Source: Bacteroidales bacterium
GTDB lineage: Bacteria > Bacteroidota > Bacteroidia > Bacteroidales > WCHB1-69
Reading direction: 5' to 3'
DNA: 17,407 nt
Assembly (NCBI GenBank): GCA_031257735.1
Contig: JAIROC010000217.1
Location: 1 to 17,407, forward strand
Part shown: positions 5,847 through 13,966 of the stretch, piece after piece
Position numbering within the stretch: position 1 is the stretch's first letter
Layout of the letters: each line of letters begins with the position of its first letter
The notes under the pieces: generated by a model
What the model was told of the DNA's origin: nothing
Seen by the model: only the letters and a program-made list of their open reading frames with translations
The model's database searches: none
Program-made: the position numbers and the translations under genes

Positions 5847-8378
5847 ATGACAGATGTTATGGAGTTAGTTCGAAAATGGAGTTATATATGTGTGTTGGCA
5901 TTGATGTTCAATGGTGTATCATTTGCACAGAAATCACCTGCCGCCGAAGCTGATAAAACTTTTAGTACGTTTCAATACAAAATCGCAGCAGATTTGTATA
6001 AAAAAGCGTATGGAAAAGTCAAAAGAAATCCTGTCGAAAGACGGAGAATTATGTTTCGTATGGCAGAATCATATTCAATGATGGGAGATCTTAAAAGAGC
6101 GGAACAACAATATCTTAGATTAGAGAAGGTAAATTATCAGAAAGATAATCCTTTGATATTTATTCGGCTTGGAGATATTTACCGAGTCAAGAAAGATTAT
6201 CCAACCGCTTTAGCATATTATGAAAAATACAAACAGGTACGACCTGACGATCCTCGAATAGATGCTCGGATAGAAGCCTCTAAATTGGCTCCTCAGTGGG
6301 TTAATAATCCAACACGACATGAGGTCGAAAATATGAAAAAATTTAATACGCCACAAAGCGATTGGTCTCCGACATGGGGCGTTCCAAGTAAGGAAAATCA
6401 AATTGTATTTACTTCATCCCGTGAGGGCAGTGTGGGAAAGGGTGAAGACCTATGGTCTGGACAATCGTTTTCAGATTTGTATGTATCAAATAAACCCAAA
6501 AGTAAACTTGTGGATTTTCCCGGTGATTGGACAACACCCGTCGTACTGGATAATGAAGGTATCGTTAATACGGATGCAAACGAAGGAGAAGCATCTTTCA
6601 ATCCCAAAGGTACAACCCTGTATTTTACCCGTTGCCCGAATGAAAAGAAATTGGTTTCCTATTGCAAAATATATCAAATAACGAGAAAAGGGAAGTCGTG
6701 GGGGGAGGCGGAACTAATTATACTAGGTCCCGATTCTTTTGATTATGTACACCCAACAATTTCTTCCGACGAATTAACGCTTTATTTTTCTTCCGATATG
6801 CCGGGAACAAATGGGGGATATGATATCTGGTCTGTGTCAAGAGATAAAAAGTCAAAACCTTTTGGAAATCTTACTAATTTAGGTAAAAATGTGAATAGCA
6901 GAGATCATGAGATGTTTCCTGCGCTTGAAAACGATACAACACTTTATTTTTCCTCTAAAGGACATGTTGGATTAGGAGGATATGATATTTTTAAAAGTCA
7001 ATACCTGAATGGAGAATGGACTGCTGTGGAAAATTTGAAATATCCTATCAATTCGGAAGCTGATGATTATGGTATTTTATTTGATCATACCCTTGTTATG
7101 GATCCTGTTTCAGGATTTCCTTTTATTGAGAAAGGATATTTCACTTCAAATCGAGTAGGAGGAAGAGGCATGGATGATATTTGGACTTTTAAACTGCGTC
7201 CATTGATGTTTACATTATCTGGATTTGTAAGAGATAGCGTAACAAGGCAATTTGTTGACGGAGCAACAGTTACTATCACAGCCTCAGATGGAACTTCCTA
7301 TAAAACGACTACCGATATACGAGGACATTATAGTTTTGATAAAACAAAAGTACTTGGAGAATTAACCTACGAAATATCGGTACAGAAGAATGGATATTAT
7401 GAGAATGATAATGCCAGAGGGAGAGAAACGACAGTGGGCCTGACGGAAAATAAAGATTTAAAACGAGATTTCATTATTGATCCTATTCCCAAAGATCCTG
7501 TTGTGTTGCCCGATATTTTGTTTGATTTGGCAAAATGGGATTTAAAACCTCAATACGAAGATTCTTTGCGCGGGTTGCTAAAAATTATGGAGGATAATCC
7601 TACACTTGTCATTGAATTACGCGCTCATACCGATATTCGTCCCATACCTATGACAAATGACACTTTGTCTCAACGTCGTGCAGAGTCATCTATTCTGTTT
7701 TTAATAGCATCGGGCATTGACCCTGACAGATTAGTAGCGAAAGGGTATGGAGAACGTGTTCCCAGAAAATTAGACAGAGATATTGTTTCTCGGGGATATA
7801 CATTTAAGCAGGGTACTGTATTGGATGTCGACTTTATCAACTCCTTGAAGTCAAGAAATGAACAGGAAGCAGCTCATGACTTGAACAGACGTACTGAATT
7901 TCTTATTTTACGGGATGATTATGTTCCCAAAGAAAATGTGGAACCTGTTTATGATCCAAGTTTAGCGCATATCAGTATTGTTTCTCAAATATTTATTCCG
8001 ATAGAAATACAAGACAATTCAGTCTATGGAACTTGTTATGTCAATAGTAAGACGCTTCAATTTAAGATTGAACAGGGTGTTGAAAAGTTTACTATTTCAT
8101 ACGATCAAGCGATGAGATTTTTGAAAGACGCTATTATTAAGGTTGGCGATTTTGAATTGAAAGAAAAAGCTATTGTACCGGAAGACGGTACTATTATAGA
8201 TAAATCTGTGGTATACTTTAATACTTTTCAAGTGGGAGACGAGGTCATGGAAAATGTTGCAATGACCGTAGTGAAAGACCAAAAAGACCCCATTATCATT
8301 GGAGGTAAAACATTTGAAGAAGAATTTGGAAGTTATACTATAAATAAAGAAGAAGGTAAACTTATTTTTAATAAGTAA
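5847..8378 (+). CDS. OmpA-family envelope protein (TPR, PD40 propeller, OmpA_C, degenerate retropepsin-like end)
   Basis: Domains of this 843-residue exported protein in order: signal peptide about 1-27 (VLALMFNGVSFA|QKS); TPR-like helices about 30-150; PD40/WD40-like propeller about 155-445 with repeats such as TLYFSSDMPGTNGGYDIW; carboxypeptidase-regulatory-like beta-sandwich about 452-520; OmpA_C peptidoglycan-binding domain about 553-690 with HTD at 594-596 and NRRTEF from 680. This order matches PorE-type proteins, which link the type IX secretion machine to peptidoglycan in Porphyromonas. About 130 C-terminal residues remain and look like a retropepsin-like fold whose catalytic D-T/S-G is E742-Q743-G744. 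An in-frame ATG at 5859 is an alternative start. A terminator follows at 8407. A role in type IX secretion is inference. Confidence 0.88.
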   Translation: MTDVMELVRKWSYICVLALMFNGVSFAQKSPAAEADKTFSTFQYKIAADLYKKAYGKVKRNPVERRRIMFRMAESYSMMGDLKRAEQQYLRLEKVNYQKDNPLIFIRLGDIYRVKKDYPTALAYYEKYKQVRPDDPRIDARIEASKLAPQWVNNPTRHEVENMKKFNTPQSDWSPTWGVPSKENQIVFTSSREGSVGKGEDLWSGQSFSDLYVSNKPKSKLVDFPGDWTTPVVLDNEGIVNTDANEGEASFNPKGTTLYFTRCPNEKKLVSYCKIYQITRKGKSWGEAELIILGPDSFDYVHPTISSDELTLYFSSDMPGTNGGYDIWSVSRDKKSKPFGNLTNLGKNVNSRDHEMFPALENDTTLYFSSKGHVGLGGYDIFKSQYLNGEWTAVENLKYPINSEADDYGILFDHTLVMDPVSGFPFIEKGYFTSNRVGGRGMDDIWTFKLRPLMFTLSGFVRDSVTRQFVDGATVTITASDGTSYKTTTDIRGHYSFDKTKVLGELTYEISVQKNGYYENDNARGRETTVGLTENKDLKRDFIIDPIPKDPVVLPDILFDLAKWDLKPQYEDSLRGLLKIMEDNPTLVIELRAHTDIRPIPMTNDTLSQRRAESSILFLIASGIDPDRLVAKGYGERVPRKLDRDIVSRGYTFKQGTVLDVDFINSLKSRNEQEAAHDLNRRTEFLILRDDYVPKENVEPVYDPSLAHISIVSQIFIPIEIQDNSVYGTCYVNSKTLQFKIEQGVEKFTISYDQAMRFLKDAIIKVGDFELKEKAIVPEDGTIIDKSVVYFNTFQVGDEVMENVAMTVVKDQKDPIIIGGKTFEEEFGSYTINKEEGKLIFNK

Positions 8379-8406
8379 GGTACGCATGTTTATTGTCCAT
8401 ACATAG

Positions 8407-8435
8407 AAAAGGGAAGATGTTATGTCTTCCTTTTT
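8407..8435 (+). terminator. Rho-independent terminator after the OmpA-type gene
   Basis: An 11-bp stem with one G-U pair (aaaagggaaga at 8407-8417, tcttccttttt at 8425-8435) has a 7-base loop and ends in T's. It lies 28 bases after the stop and separates this gene from the ABC permease. Confidence 0.75.
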
Positions 8436-8450
8436 CATTATACGAACAAA

Positions 8451-9677
8451 ATGAATCTATTTTTTCAAGGAAAGACCAAATATAAAGCACAATCTTTACA
8501 GGCTATTGCATGGAGAAAGTTTCGCAGAAATCGACAAGGAATGATTTTACTTTGCTTACTGGGAATTATCACTGTTGTTGCCATATTGGGGTATTTAATT
8601 ACACAGGATGATACTCCTTATGCCAATAAACAGATATTGGAAGTACGCTTGCTGAAACCCATGTCGAAAGTTTCCTTTCTGCAAATTACAAAAAATCATC
8701 CCGTAGAGAAACGAAATTTTATTCAAAAGGCGCTTTTTGGACAACCTGAAATCCATACATCTATTCCTGTCTCTTCTTATTTTTTTTCTGCGGATTCTGT
8801 TGTTATTACATTGTTTAATGAATCGCCTCCCTATAATATCATGAGATACAGTCTTGCTGATGTTGTATATCCGCTTAAAGAAGGAGTTCCTGTGCTGTTC
8901 GACGGGGAGAAGTGTATCTTTAAAGATATTGATGATAATACTTACAACGTTCCTGTTACAGTATTACAAGCTCAAGTCAAACAACATATCAAAAATAAAA
9001 TATACTGTTTGGGGACGGATCGTTATGGGCGGGATGTACTGAGTCAGCTTATTATTGGCGCCAGAGTTAGTTTATCGGTGGGATTTGTTTCTGTTTTTAT
9101 TGCGTTGGTTATCGGTGTATTTTTAGGCGCTATTGCGGGTTATTTTCGTGGGATAGTGGATGATATTATTATGTGGTTTATCAATGTGGTATGGTCAATA
9201 CCTACCCTGTTATTGGTAATCGCTATCAGTTTTGTCTTGGGAACAGGCTTTTGGCAAATATTCATTGCTATTGGATTGACAATGTGGGTGGATATTGCAA
9301 GGGTAGTACGGGGACAAGTTATCAGTTTACGGGAAAAGGAATTTGTGGAGGCTTCTAAGGCATTGGGATTTAATAACCTGACAATTATATTTAAACATAT
9401 CATTCCCAATATTACAGGAACTGTTATAGTAGTAGCTGCGGCAAATTTTGCTTCGGCAATTTTAACAGAAGCAAGTTTAAGTTTTCTTGGCATTGGCGTA
9501 CAGCCTCCTATGCCATCTTGGGGAACAATGATAAAAGAAAATTATGGCTATATTATCCTTGATTATGCTTATCTTGCCATTGCCCCCGGATTTGCTATTA
9601 TGATGCTTGTTCTTTGCTTTATGCTTATTGGAAATGTGTTTCGGGATGTGATGGATGTTAGGGATAGTAATGCATAG
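8451..9677 (+). CDS. ABC transporter permease, OppC/DppC type
   Basis: This 408-residue integral membrane protein is the second permease of a peptide/nickel-type importer. It has an N-terminal cytosolic stretch (AWRKFRRNRQGM, typical of OppC), a first helix about 31-51, then a long extracytoplasmic segment about 55-185. The BPD_transp_1 core starts at LGTDRYGRDVLSQLIIGARVS, a signature of this subfamily. The EAA loop that contacts the ATPase is about 298-320 (EASKALGFNNLTIIFKHIIPN). The first 55-185 residues make it longer than the usual OppC of about 300. The other permease, the ATPases and the binding protein are not in the window. No SD is seen. Confidence 0.9.
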   Translation: MNLFFQGKTKYKAQSLQAIAWRKFRRNRQGMILLCLLGIITVVAILGYLITQDDTPYANKQILEVRLLKPMSKVSFLQITKNHPVEKRNFIQKALFGQPEIHTSIPVSSYFFSADSVVITLFNESPPYNIMRYSLADVVYPLKEGVPVLFDGEKCIFKDIDDNTYNVPVTVLQAQVKQHIKNKIYCLGTDRYGRDVLSQLIIGARVSLSVGFVSVFIALVIGVFLGAIAGYFRGIVDDIIMWFINVVWSIPTLLLVIAISFVLGTGFWQIFIAIGLTMWVDIARVVRGQVISLREKEFVEASKALGFNNLTIIFKHIIPNITGTVIVVAAANFASAILTEASLSFLGIGVQPPMPSWGTMIKENYGYIILDYAYLAIAPGFAIMMLVLCFMLIGNVFRDVMDVRDSNA

Positions 9678-9714
9678 CACAGTATATTTTACCGTTAAAC
9701 TTTGCTGAAAATAT

Positions 9715-10164
9715 ATGGAAAGTCTGATAAAATTAGGATACTTAGGATTGTTTTTGTCTTCTTTTTTGGCGTCAACTGTTATTCCGCTTAGTTCGGACGT
9801 TGTTTTGTCGGCTTTGATCGCCTTAAAATTTGATGTGTGGATATGTATTATTATTGCTACTGTCGGAAATTTTCTTGGAGGATTAACAACCTATGGACTG
9901 GGTTACCTAGGTAAATGGGAATGGATTGAAAAATACTTTAAAAAGTCCAAAGAAGATATTGAAAAATTCCAACATAAAGTCCAAAAAGCAGGTATCATCG
10001 CTGCCGCTTTTGCTTGGCTGCCTTTTATCGGAGATTTGATAGCATTGGCTTTGGGATTTCTACGGTTTAAACCTTTACCTGTTTTTATCATGATGCTTAT
10101 CGGACGCTTTTGCCGATTTACAGTCGTCGGACTGATGACCGCTTATATCTTGAGATTATTATAA
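9715..10164 (+). CDS. YqaA/DedA-family membrane protein
   Basis: This 149-residue membrane protein fits the short YqaA branch of the DedA/SNARE-associated (VTT) superfamily. It has a hydrophobic re-entrant start (LGLFLSSFLASTVIPLSSDVVL), a helix with GNFLGGLTTYGLGYLG, a charged loop (EKYFKKSKEDIEKFQ), then FAWLPFIGDLIALALGFLRF and a final helix with GRFCRFTVVGLM. DedA relatives move lipids such as undecaprenyl phosphate or phospholipids across the membrane; the YqaA substrate is unknown to me. It follows the ABC permease after 37 bases; a near-match TA(AAC)TTTG at 9696-9704 could be its own promoter. Confidence 0.85.
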   Translation: MESLIKLGYLGLFLSSFLASTVIPLSSDVVLSALIALKFDVWICIIIATVGNFLGGLTTYGLGYLGKWEWIEKYFKKSKEDIEKFQHKVQKAGIIAAAFAWLPFIGDLIALALGFLRFKPLPVFIMMLIGRFCRFTVVGLMTAYILRLL

Positions 10165-10178
10165 ATTGACTTCATTAA

Positions 10179-10206
10179 TTGAAAATTGAAAATTGAAAAT
10201 TGAAAA
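10179..10206. repeat. Four tandem copies of TTGAAAA
   Basis: The 7-base unit TTGAAAA is repeated four times without change just after the YqaA gene. It lies about 65 bases before the group II intron. Nothing suggests it is coding. It could vary in length between strains by slippage. Confidence 0.8.
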
Positions 10207-10805
10207 TTAGCTGGCGCAAGATTATCATAATTAATTGTATTAATTTCATTTTCAATTTCAGAACTCCTTTGTGCCGCGAGAATGAATGGAATGGCTGCCA
10301 TTCGTTAAACTATAAAATACATGGTAGAATGGTCTACCGCAATCGTCTTACAGGAGGAGGTTGCAAACCGGTGTATGCTGCTGAAACGGAAACGGATTGG
10401 TAGTGAACGATACATTAAAAAGGCAGTAAAAACTGTCAGGTGAGAATACAAGAGATGAACGAGAGTGAACTGTTGAAGAAGCGTCGAAACTGAATTAGAC
10501 GGCGTCAAAACTGGGGTTTAGGAGTGATTCTGGGAAAAGTGCAAGGATTACCTGTTTATTGCTTGCACGGCGTCCGGCGTACAGACAGCATGACTTGTAT
10601 TTAGGGTATATTATGGGAACGCGGGAACTCAACATGAGATGCAAAGGGAGAAACCGAAAGCGGCGACCCCGCAAGGCAAGAGTACCGAAGCTCATGTTGG
10701 GGGCGGACTGCCTCGTAGTAGTAAAGAAGTTGGTGTAATGTCAATGGAGCAAAGGGGGCAGCTTATCAAGTTATATTTGTAAAGAACAACTAAATAATTT
10801 TTAGG

Positions 10806-12092
10806 ATGCCTCAGGAACAGAGAAACAAACCATTTACAATTCCCAAGCATCTAATATATTCAGCTTGGAAAGAAGTAAGAGAGAATCGGGGCAGTGCCGG
10901 GATAGACAAAGTAAGTATAAAAGAGTACGGAGAAACGCTCGGTACAAACTTATACAAACTGTGGAACAGGATGAGTTCAGGGAGCTACTTTCCCCCCCCT
11001 GTAAAGTTGGTAGAAATACCGAAAAAGGGAGGCGGAAAACGCCCGTTAGGCATCCCCACGGTAGAAGACCGGATAGCCCAAAGCGCAGTGGTGCTATGTA
11101 TCACAGAGCGATTAGACAGAGAGTTTCATGAAAACTCCTATGCGTATCGCCCCAAACGAAGCGCCCATGATGCCATAACCGTCGCTCGTCAGCGCTGTTG
11201 GCGGTACGATTGGGTATTGGATATGGATATTAGCAAATTTTTTGACACGATAGACCAAGACAAGCTGATGATGGCAGTAAAACGTCACATAAAAGAAAGA
11301 TGGATACTGCTGTATATAGAAAGATGGTTAAAAGTACCGTATGAAACAGTACAGGGAGAACGCATAGAAAGGAAGATGGGAGTACCGCAAGGGTCAATCA
11401 TCGGTCCCGTATTAGCGAACCTGTACCTGCACTATGTATTTGACAAGTGGATGTCGATACACTATAGTCATATTCCCTTTGAACGGTACGCAGATGATAC
11501 CATCTGTCACTGTCGAACCAAGGCAGAAGCAGAGGAGATGCAAATAGTCATCAAGAACCGACTGTCATTGTGCAAGTTGAAGCTGAATGAAGAAAAGACA
11601 AAAATAGTCTACTGTAAAGATAGCGGAAGAAGAGGCGAACACGAAAACGTATCATTCGATTTTCTGGGATATACCTTTCAACCACGCGCAACCAGAAACA
11701 GTAAAACGAAAGTAAACTTCACAGGCTTTCTACCAGCAATAAGTCAGAAGTCAAAGAAACATATCCATGAAACCATACGAGGATGGTCACTGAAAAGCAT
11801 GAAGAAAATGCCTGAATTGGCAATCCAAATGGAGGCATCAGCACGCGGATGGATAAACTATTACGGAAAGTTTTATAAGAGTAAGATGGAAAAAGTGCTT
11901 CAAGCGCTTAATCATGCCATTGCCCGATGGGCACGCAGAAGATATAAAAGATTTAAAGGCAGTATCAAAAGAGCGTGGCTATGGGTAATTAAATGTTATA
12001 AAGAAAATCCGAAATTGTTTTATCATTGGAGTAAGGGAGTAACACCATATTACTTTAAATTGAAATTGGTTAAGATAAGACGAGCCGAATGA
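10806..12092 (+). CDS. ltrA: Group II intron reverse transcriptase/maturase
   Basis: This 428-residue intron-encoded protein copies the intron RNA into DNA and helps it splice. RT blocks in order: GSAGIDKVSI (RT0/1); GKRPLGIPTVEDRIAQSAV (RT2); DMDISKFFDTIDQDKL (RT3); GVPQGSIIGPVLANLYLHYV (RT4); YADD at 228-231 (RT5, catalytic Asp pair); KLKLNEEKTKIV (RT6); FDFLGYTFQPR (RT7). The maturase (thumb) domain follows, with ARGWINYYGKFYKSKM and ARWARRRYKRFKG. There is no C-terminal HNH endonuclease, so target cutting would rely on the ribozyme or on replication forks. All motifs are intact, so it is probably active. The last codons overlap domain V of the ribozyme. Confidence 0.95.
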   Translation: MPQEQRNKPFTIPKHLIYSAWKEVRENRGSAGIDKVSIKEYGETLGTNLYKLWNRMSSGSYFPPPVKLVEIPKKGGGKRPLGIPTVEDRIAQSAVVLCITERLDREFHENSYAYRPKRSAHDAITVARQRCWRYDWVLDMDISKFFDTIDQDKLMMAVKRHIKERWILLYIERWLKVPYETVQGERIERKMGVPQGSIIGPVLANLYLHYVFDKWMSIHYSHIPFERYADDTICHCRTKAEAEEMQIVIKNRLSLCKLKLNEEKTKIVYCKDSGRRGEHENVSFDFLGYTFQPRATRNSKTKVNFTGFLPAISQKSKKHIHETIRGWSLKSMKKMPELAIQMEASARGWINYYGKFYKSKMEKVLQALNHAIARWARRRYKRFKGSIKRAWLWVIKCYKENPKLFYHWSKGVTPYYFKLKLVKIRRAE

Positions 12093-12156
12093 AGGGAGAC
12101 TTTCACGTTCGGTTCTGTGGGAGGTTAGGGGTGAAATTCCCCTTTACCTACCCGGC
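12082..12156 (+). ncRNA. Group II intron catalytic domains V and VI
   Basis: Domain V (12082-12115) folds into a 9-bp lower helix starting GAGCCGAAT, a 2-base AC bulge, a 5-bp upper helix and a GAGA tetraloop. The AGC catalytic triad is present. Domain VI (12119-12153) is a long hairpin in which A12150 is bulged near the base, as expected for the branch-point adenosine. Both are intact. Confidence 0.9.
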
Positions 12157-12386
12157 GACCTGAGACAAAGTCAGAGACTAATAATAAGCGATATATAAAA
12201 ACAGTACCAATAATTGACATTGTCGCGAATAAAACTTGGTGTTGACTGAAAGTCCCGCAGGGACGACACTTTATTAACCGTATGCTTCAGCTTACGGATA
12301 GCGTAATCTCTTTGTATTCCCCCTTCGTGCTTCTTCGTCCATTAAAGAAAGTATGATGATATGTGTGTTTTCTCAAGAAAAACTGT
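12157..12386. other. Gap between intron and serS
   Basis: No gene is seen. The stretch carries the 3' exon of the intron, then one copy of the double-hairpin repeat (12252-12297), then AT-rich sequence before the serS promoter. Confidence 0.5.
12252..12297 (+). repeat. Double-hairpin repeat, copy 1 (upstream of serS)
   Basis: Two small inverted repeats lie 13 bases apart: gtcccgcagggac (12252-12264) and ccgtatgcttcagcttacgg (12278-12297, one mismatch in the stem, loop TTCA). The same 46-bp layout recurs at 13910-13955 in the same direction with 8 differences, half of them in the second stem. Confidence 0.8.
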
Positions 12387-12394
12387 TACCTTTG
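12387..12394 (+). promoter_or_regulatory. Predicted -7 promoter element for serS
   Basis: TACCTTTG matches TAnnTTTG and lies 16 bases before the ATG at 12411. Its position rules out the in-frame ATG at 12363 as the start, since that lies upstream of it. Confidence 0.65.
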
Positions 12395-12410
12395 CCAAAA
12401 TTTTATTAGT

Positions 12411-13679
12411 ATGATACCTATAAGTTATTTACGTGAAAATGCAGATCTTATAATAGAGCGATTACGCATCAAGAATTTTGATGCAACTCTATACGTGCAA
12501 AAAATTCTTGATGCAGACACAAATCGCAGAGAAATTCAAAAACAAATAGACGATAACCTGTCCGCACAAAATCGTATTGCAAAACAAATTGGAAACCTGT
12601 TTAAGGAAGGAAAAACAACAGAAGTCCAGACATTAAAAGCCCAGACATCTTTGCTAAAAATAATTGAAAAAAAATTAGAAGAGATACTAATTGAAAAAGA
12701 GCATCAAATTAATGAATTGCTTGTTCTTCTTCCGAATGTGCCACATGTTTCTGTTCCTGCAGGCAAGTCGTCCGAAGACAATGAAATTGTTTATTCGGAG
12801 GGGGATACCGATGTATTGGAATGGATGCTTCCCCATTGGACGCTTTGCGAAAAATTAGATATTGTTCACTTTGAAACAGGCGTCAAAATTACGGGTGCAG
12901 GATTCCCTCTATATAAAGATAAAGGAGCGCGTTTACAACGCGCATTGATAAATTTCTTTTTGGATAATGCAGTAGAAGCTGGTTATGTGGAAGTACAGTC
13001 TCCTTACCTTGTCAATGAAGCCTCTGCGTATGCAACAGGTCAACTTCCCGATAAAGAAGGACAAATGTATTATATAAATGAAGATAATCTGTATTTGATA
13101 CCAACAGCTGAAGTTCCTGTTACCAATATTTATCGAGATACTATTTTAAAAGAAACAAACTTTTCGATAAAACACTGTGCTTATTCTGCCTGTTTTCGGA
13201 GAGAAGCAGGTTCGTATGGGAAAGATGTACGCGGATTAAATCGATTACATCAATTTGATAAGGTTGAAATTGTTCGTATCGAACATCCTGAAAATTCATA
13301 TCAGGCGCTCGAAGAAATGAAAGAATATGTTGCAACCTTGTTAAGAAAATTGGAATTGCCATTTCGGATTCTTCGATTATGTGGCGGTGATATGAGTTTT
13401 ACATCAGCGCTAACTTTCGATTTTGAAGTATTTGCCAAAGGACAACAAAAATGGTTAGAAGTAAGTTCTGTTTCAAATTTTGAAACTTTTCAGGCTAATC
13501 GTATGAAACTTCGATTTAAAAGTGAAGGAAATAAACCCCAATTAGCGCATACGCTCAACGGAAGCGCTTTAGCTCTTCCACGCATTCTTGCCGCTCTATT
13601 GGAAAATCATCAAACACAATCAAACATCATACATATCCCTAAAGCATTACAACCCTATACTATCTTTGAAACACTTTGA
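12411..13679 (+). CDS. serS: Serine--tRNA ligase
   Basis: SerRS charges tRNA-Ser with serine and also makes Ser-tRNA-Sec precursors where selenocysteine is used. The 422-residue class II synthetase starts MIPISYLRENADLIIERL. An N-terminal antiparallel coiled coil (about 30-100) binds the long variable arm of tRNA-Ser. The catalytic core has motif 1 (about PYLVNEASAYATGQLP), motif 2 (CFRREAGSYGKDVRGLNRLH) and motif 3 (NGSALALPRILAALLENHQ). An ATG 48 bases upstream would add 16 unlike residues and lies before the promoter element, so I chose 12411. It stands alone, with no SD, and is bracketed by repeats. Confidence 0.96.
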   Translation: MIPISYLRENADLIIERLRIKNFDATLYVQKILDADTNRREIQKQIDDNLSAQNRIAKQIGNLFKEGKTTEVQTLKAQTSLLKIIEKKLEEILIEKEHQINELLVLLPNVPHVSVPAGKSSEDNEIVYSEGDTDVLEWMLPHWTLCEKLDIVHFETGVKITGAGFPLYKDKGARLQRALINFFLDNAVEAGYVEVQSPYLVNEASAYATGQLPDKEGQMYYINEDNLYLIPTAEVPVTNIYRDTILKETNFSIKHCAYSACFRREAGSYGKDVRGLNRLHQFDKVEIVRIEHPENSYQALEEMKEYVATLLRKLELPFRILRLCGGDMSFTSALTFDFEVFAKGQQKWLEVSSVSNFETFQANRMKLRFKSEGNKPQLAHTLNGSALALPRILAALLENHQTQSNIIHIPKALQPYTIFETL

Positions 13680-13740
13680 CTTCAGAACAAATACACAAGC
13701 CTTCAATATTAATAATGGAAATACAAGACGATTAGCTCTT

Positions 13741-13867
13741 GTTCGGACGAGGTTCTACCTCGTTCAAATTATCCCCGCAGGTTCTACCTGTGCAGTAAAA
13801 AGAATATAAAATAACTGCAGGCATCGCCGGCCCGGATCGCGCGAACGAGGAAGACCCTCGTCCGAAC
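13741..13867. repeat. Inverted repeat pair with nested hairpins
   Basis: The 25 bases at 13741-13765 are the reverse complement of 13843-13867 with two mismatches. Inside the left arm, 13745-13765 forms a 9-bp hairpin with a TCT loop. A second hairpin at 13776-13792 has the same 11-base core AGGTTCTACCT, but its next outer pair is changed from G:C to C:G. The region lies between the convergent genes serS and the helix-hairpin-helix gene and contains no convincing gene. Confidence 0.75.
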
Positions 13868-13870
13868 GAA

Positions 13871-13901
13871 GGATTGCTTCGATGCGCTCGCAATGACGGC
13901 G
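13871..13901. repeat. Half copy of the gattgcttcg/gcaatgacg repeat
   Basis: This 31-base stretch (ggattgcttcgatgcgctcg and on) matches the right arm of the inverted repeat at 17134-17165 with two differences. From memory, similar sequences are scattered in intergenic regions of many bacteria. Only one arm is present here. Confidence 0.75.
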
Positions 13902-13909
13902 TATTGATT

Positions 13910-13955
13910 GTCCCGCAGGGACAATATTGTATTAACCGTAGACTTCAGTCTACGG
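13910..13955 (+). repeat. Double-hairpin repeat, copy 2 (downstream of serS)
   Basis: gtcccgcagggac (13910-13922) and ccgtagacttcagtctacgg (13936-13955, a perfect 8-bp stem with loop TTCA) have the same spacing and direction as the copy at 12252-12297. It lies 11 bases past the stop of the minus-strand gene, so it could also act as a weak terminator for either strand. Confidence 0.8.
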
Positions 13956-13966
13956 GAAAAGCACAG

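Larger units (their letters stand above)
10271..12156 (+). mobile_element. Group II intron, full length, with reverse transcriptase
   Basis: The element is a self-splicing ribozyme that moves by retrohoming. The 5' end is set at GTGCC (10271), near the usual GUGYG. About 530 structured bases (domains I-III, with blocks like GGAGCAAAGGGGGC) precede the maturase gene. Domain V (12082-12115) and domain VI with a bulged A at 12150 follow. The A is 7 bases from position 12156, the expected distance from the 3' splice site. The end there reads GC rather than the usual AY; 12159 (ending AC) is the alternative. It is richer in G+C than its neighbours and lies between genes, so it interrupts none. Edges are approximate. 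Confidence 0.85.

Noticed and set aside
10200..10700. Small genes before the reverse transcriptase
   Set aside because: The short frames lie in structured intron RNA (domains I-III), and the conserved blocks there are ribozyme sequence.
10806..12092. Retron or defence-type reverse transcriptase
   Set aside because: The maturase domain, intact domains V/VI and the intron 5' region show that it belongs to a group II intron.
12363..12410. Upstream start for serS
   Set aside because: It lies before the predicted -7 element, and the 16 added residues do not resemble SerRS.
13588..13809. Gene overlapping the serS end
   Set aside because: It is a shadow frame of serS running into repeats, with no domain or start signal.
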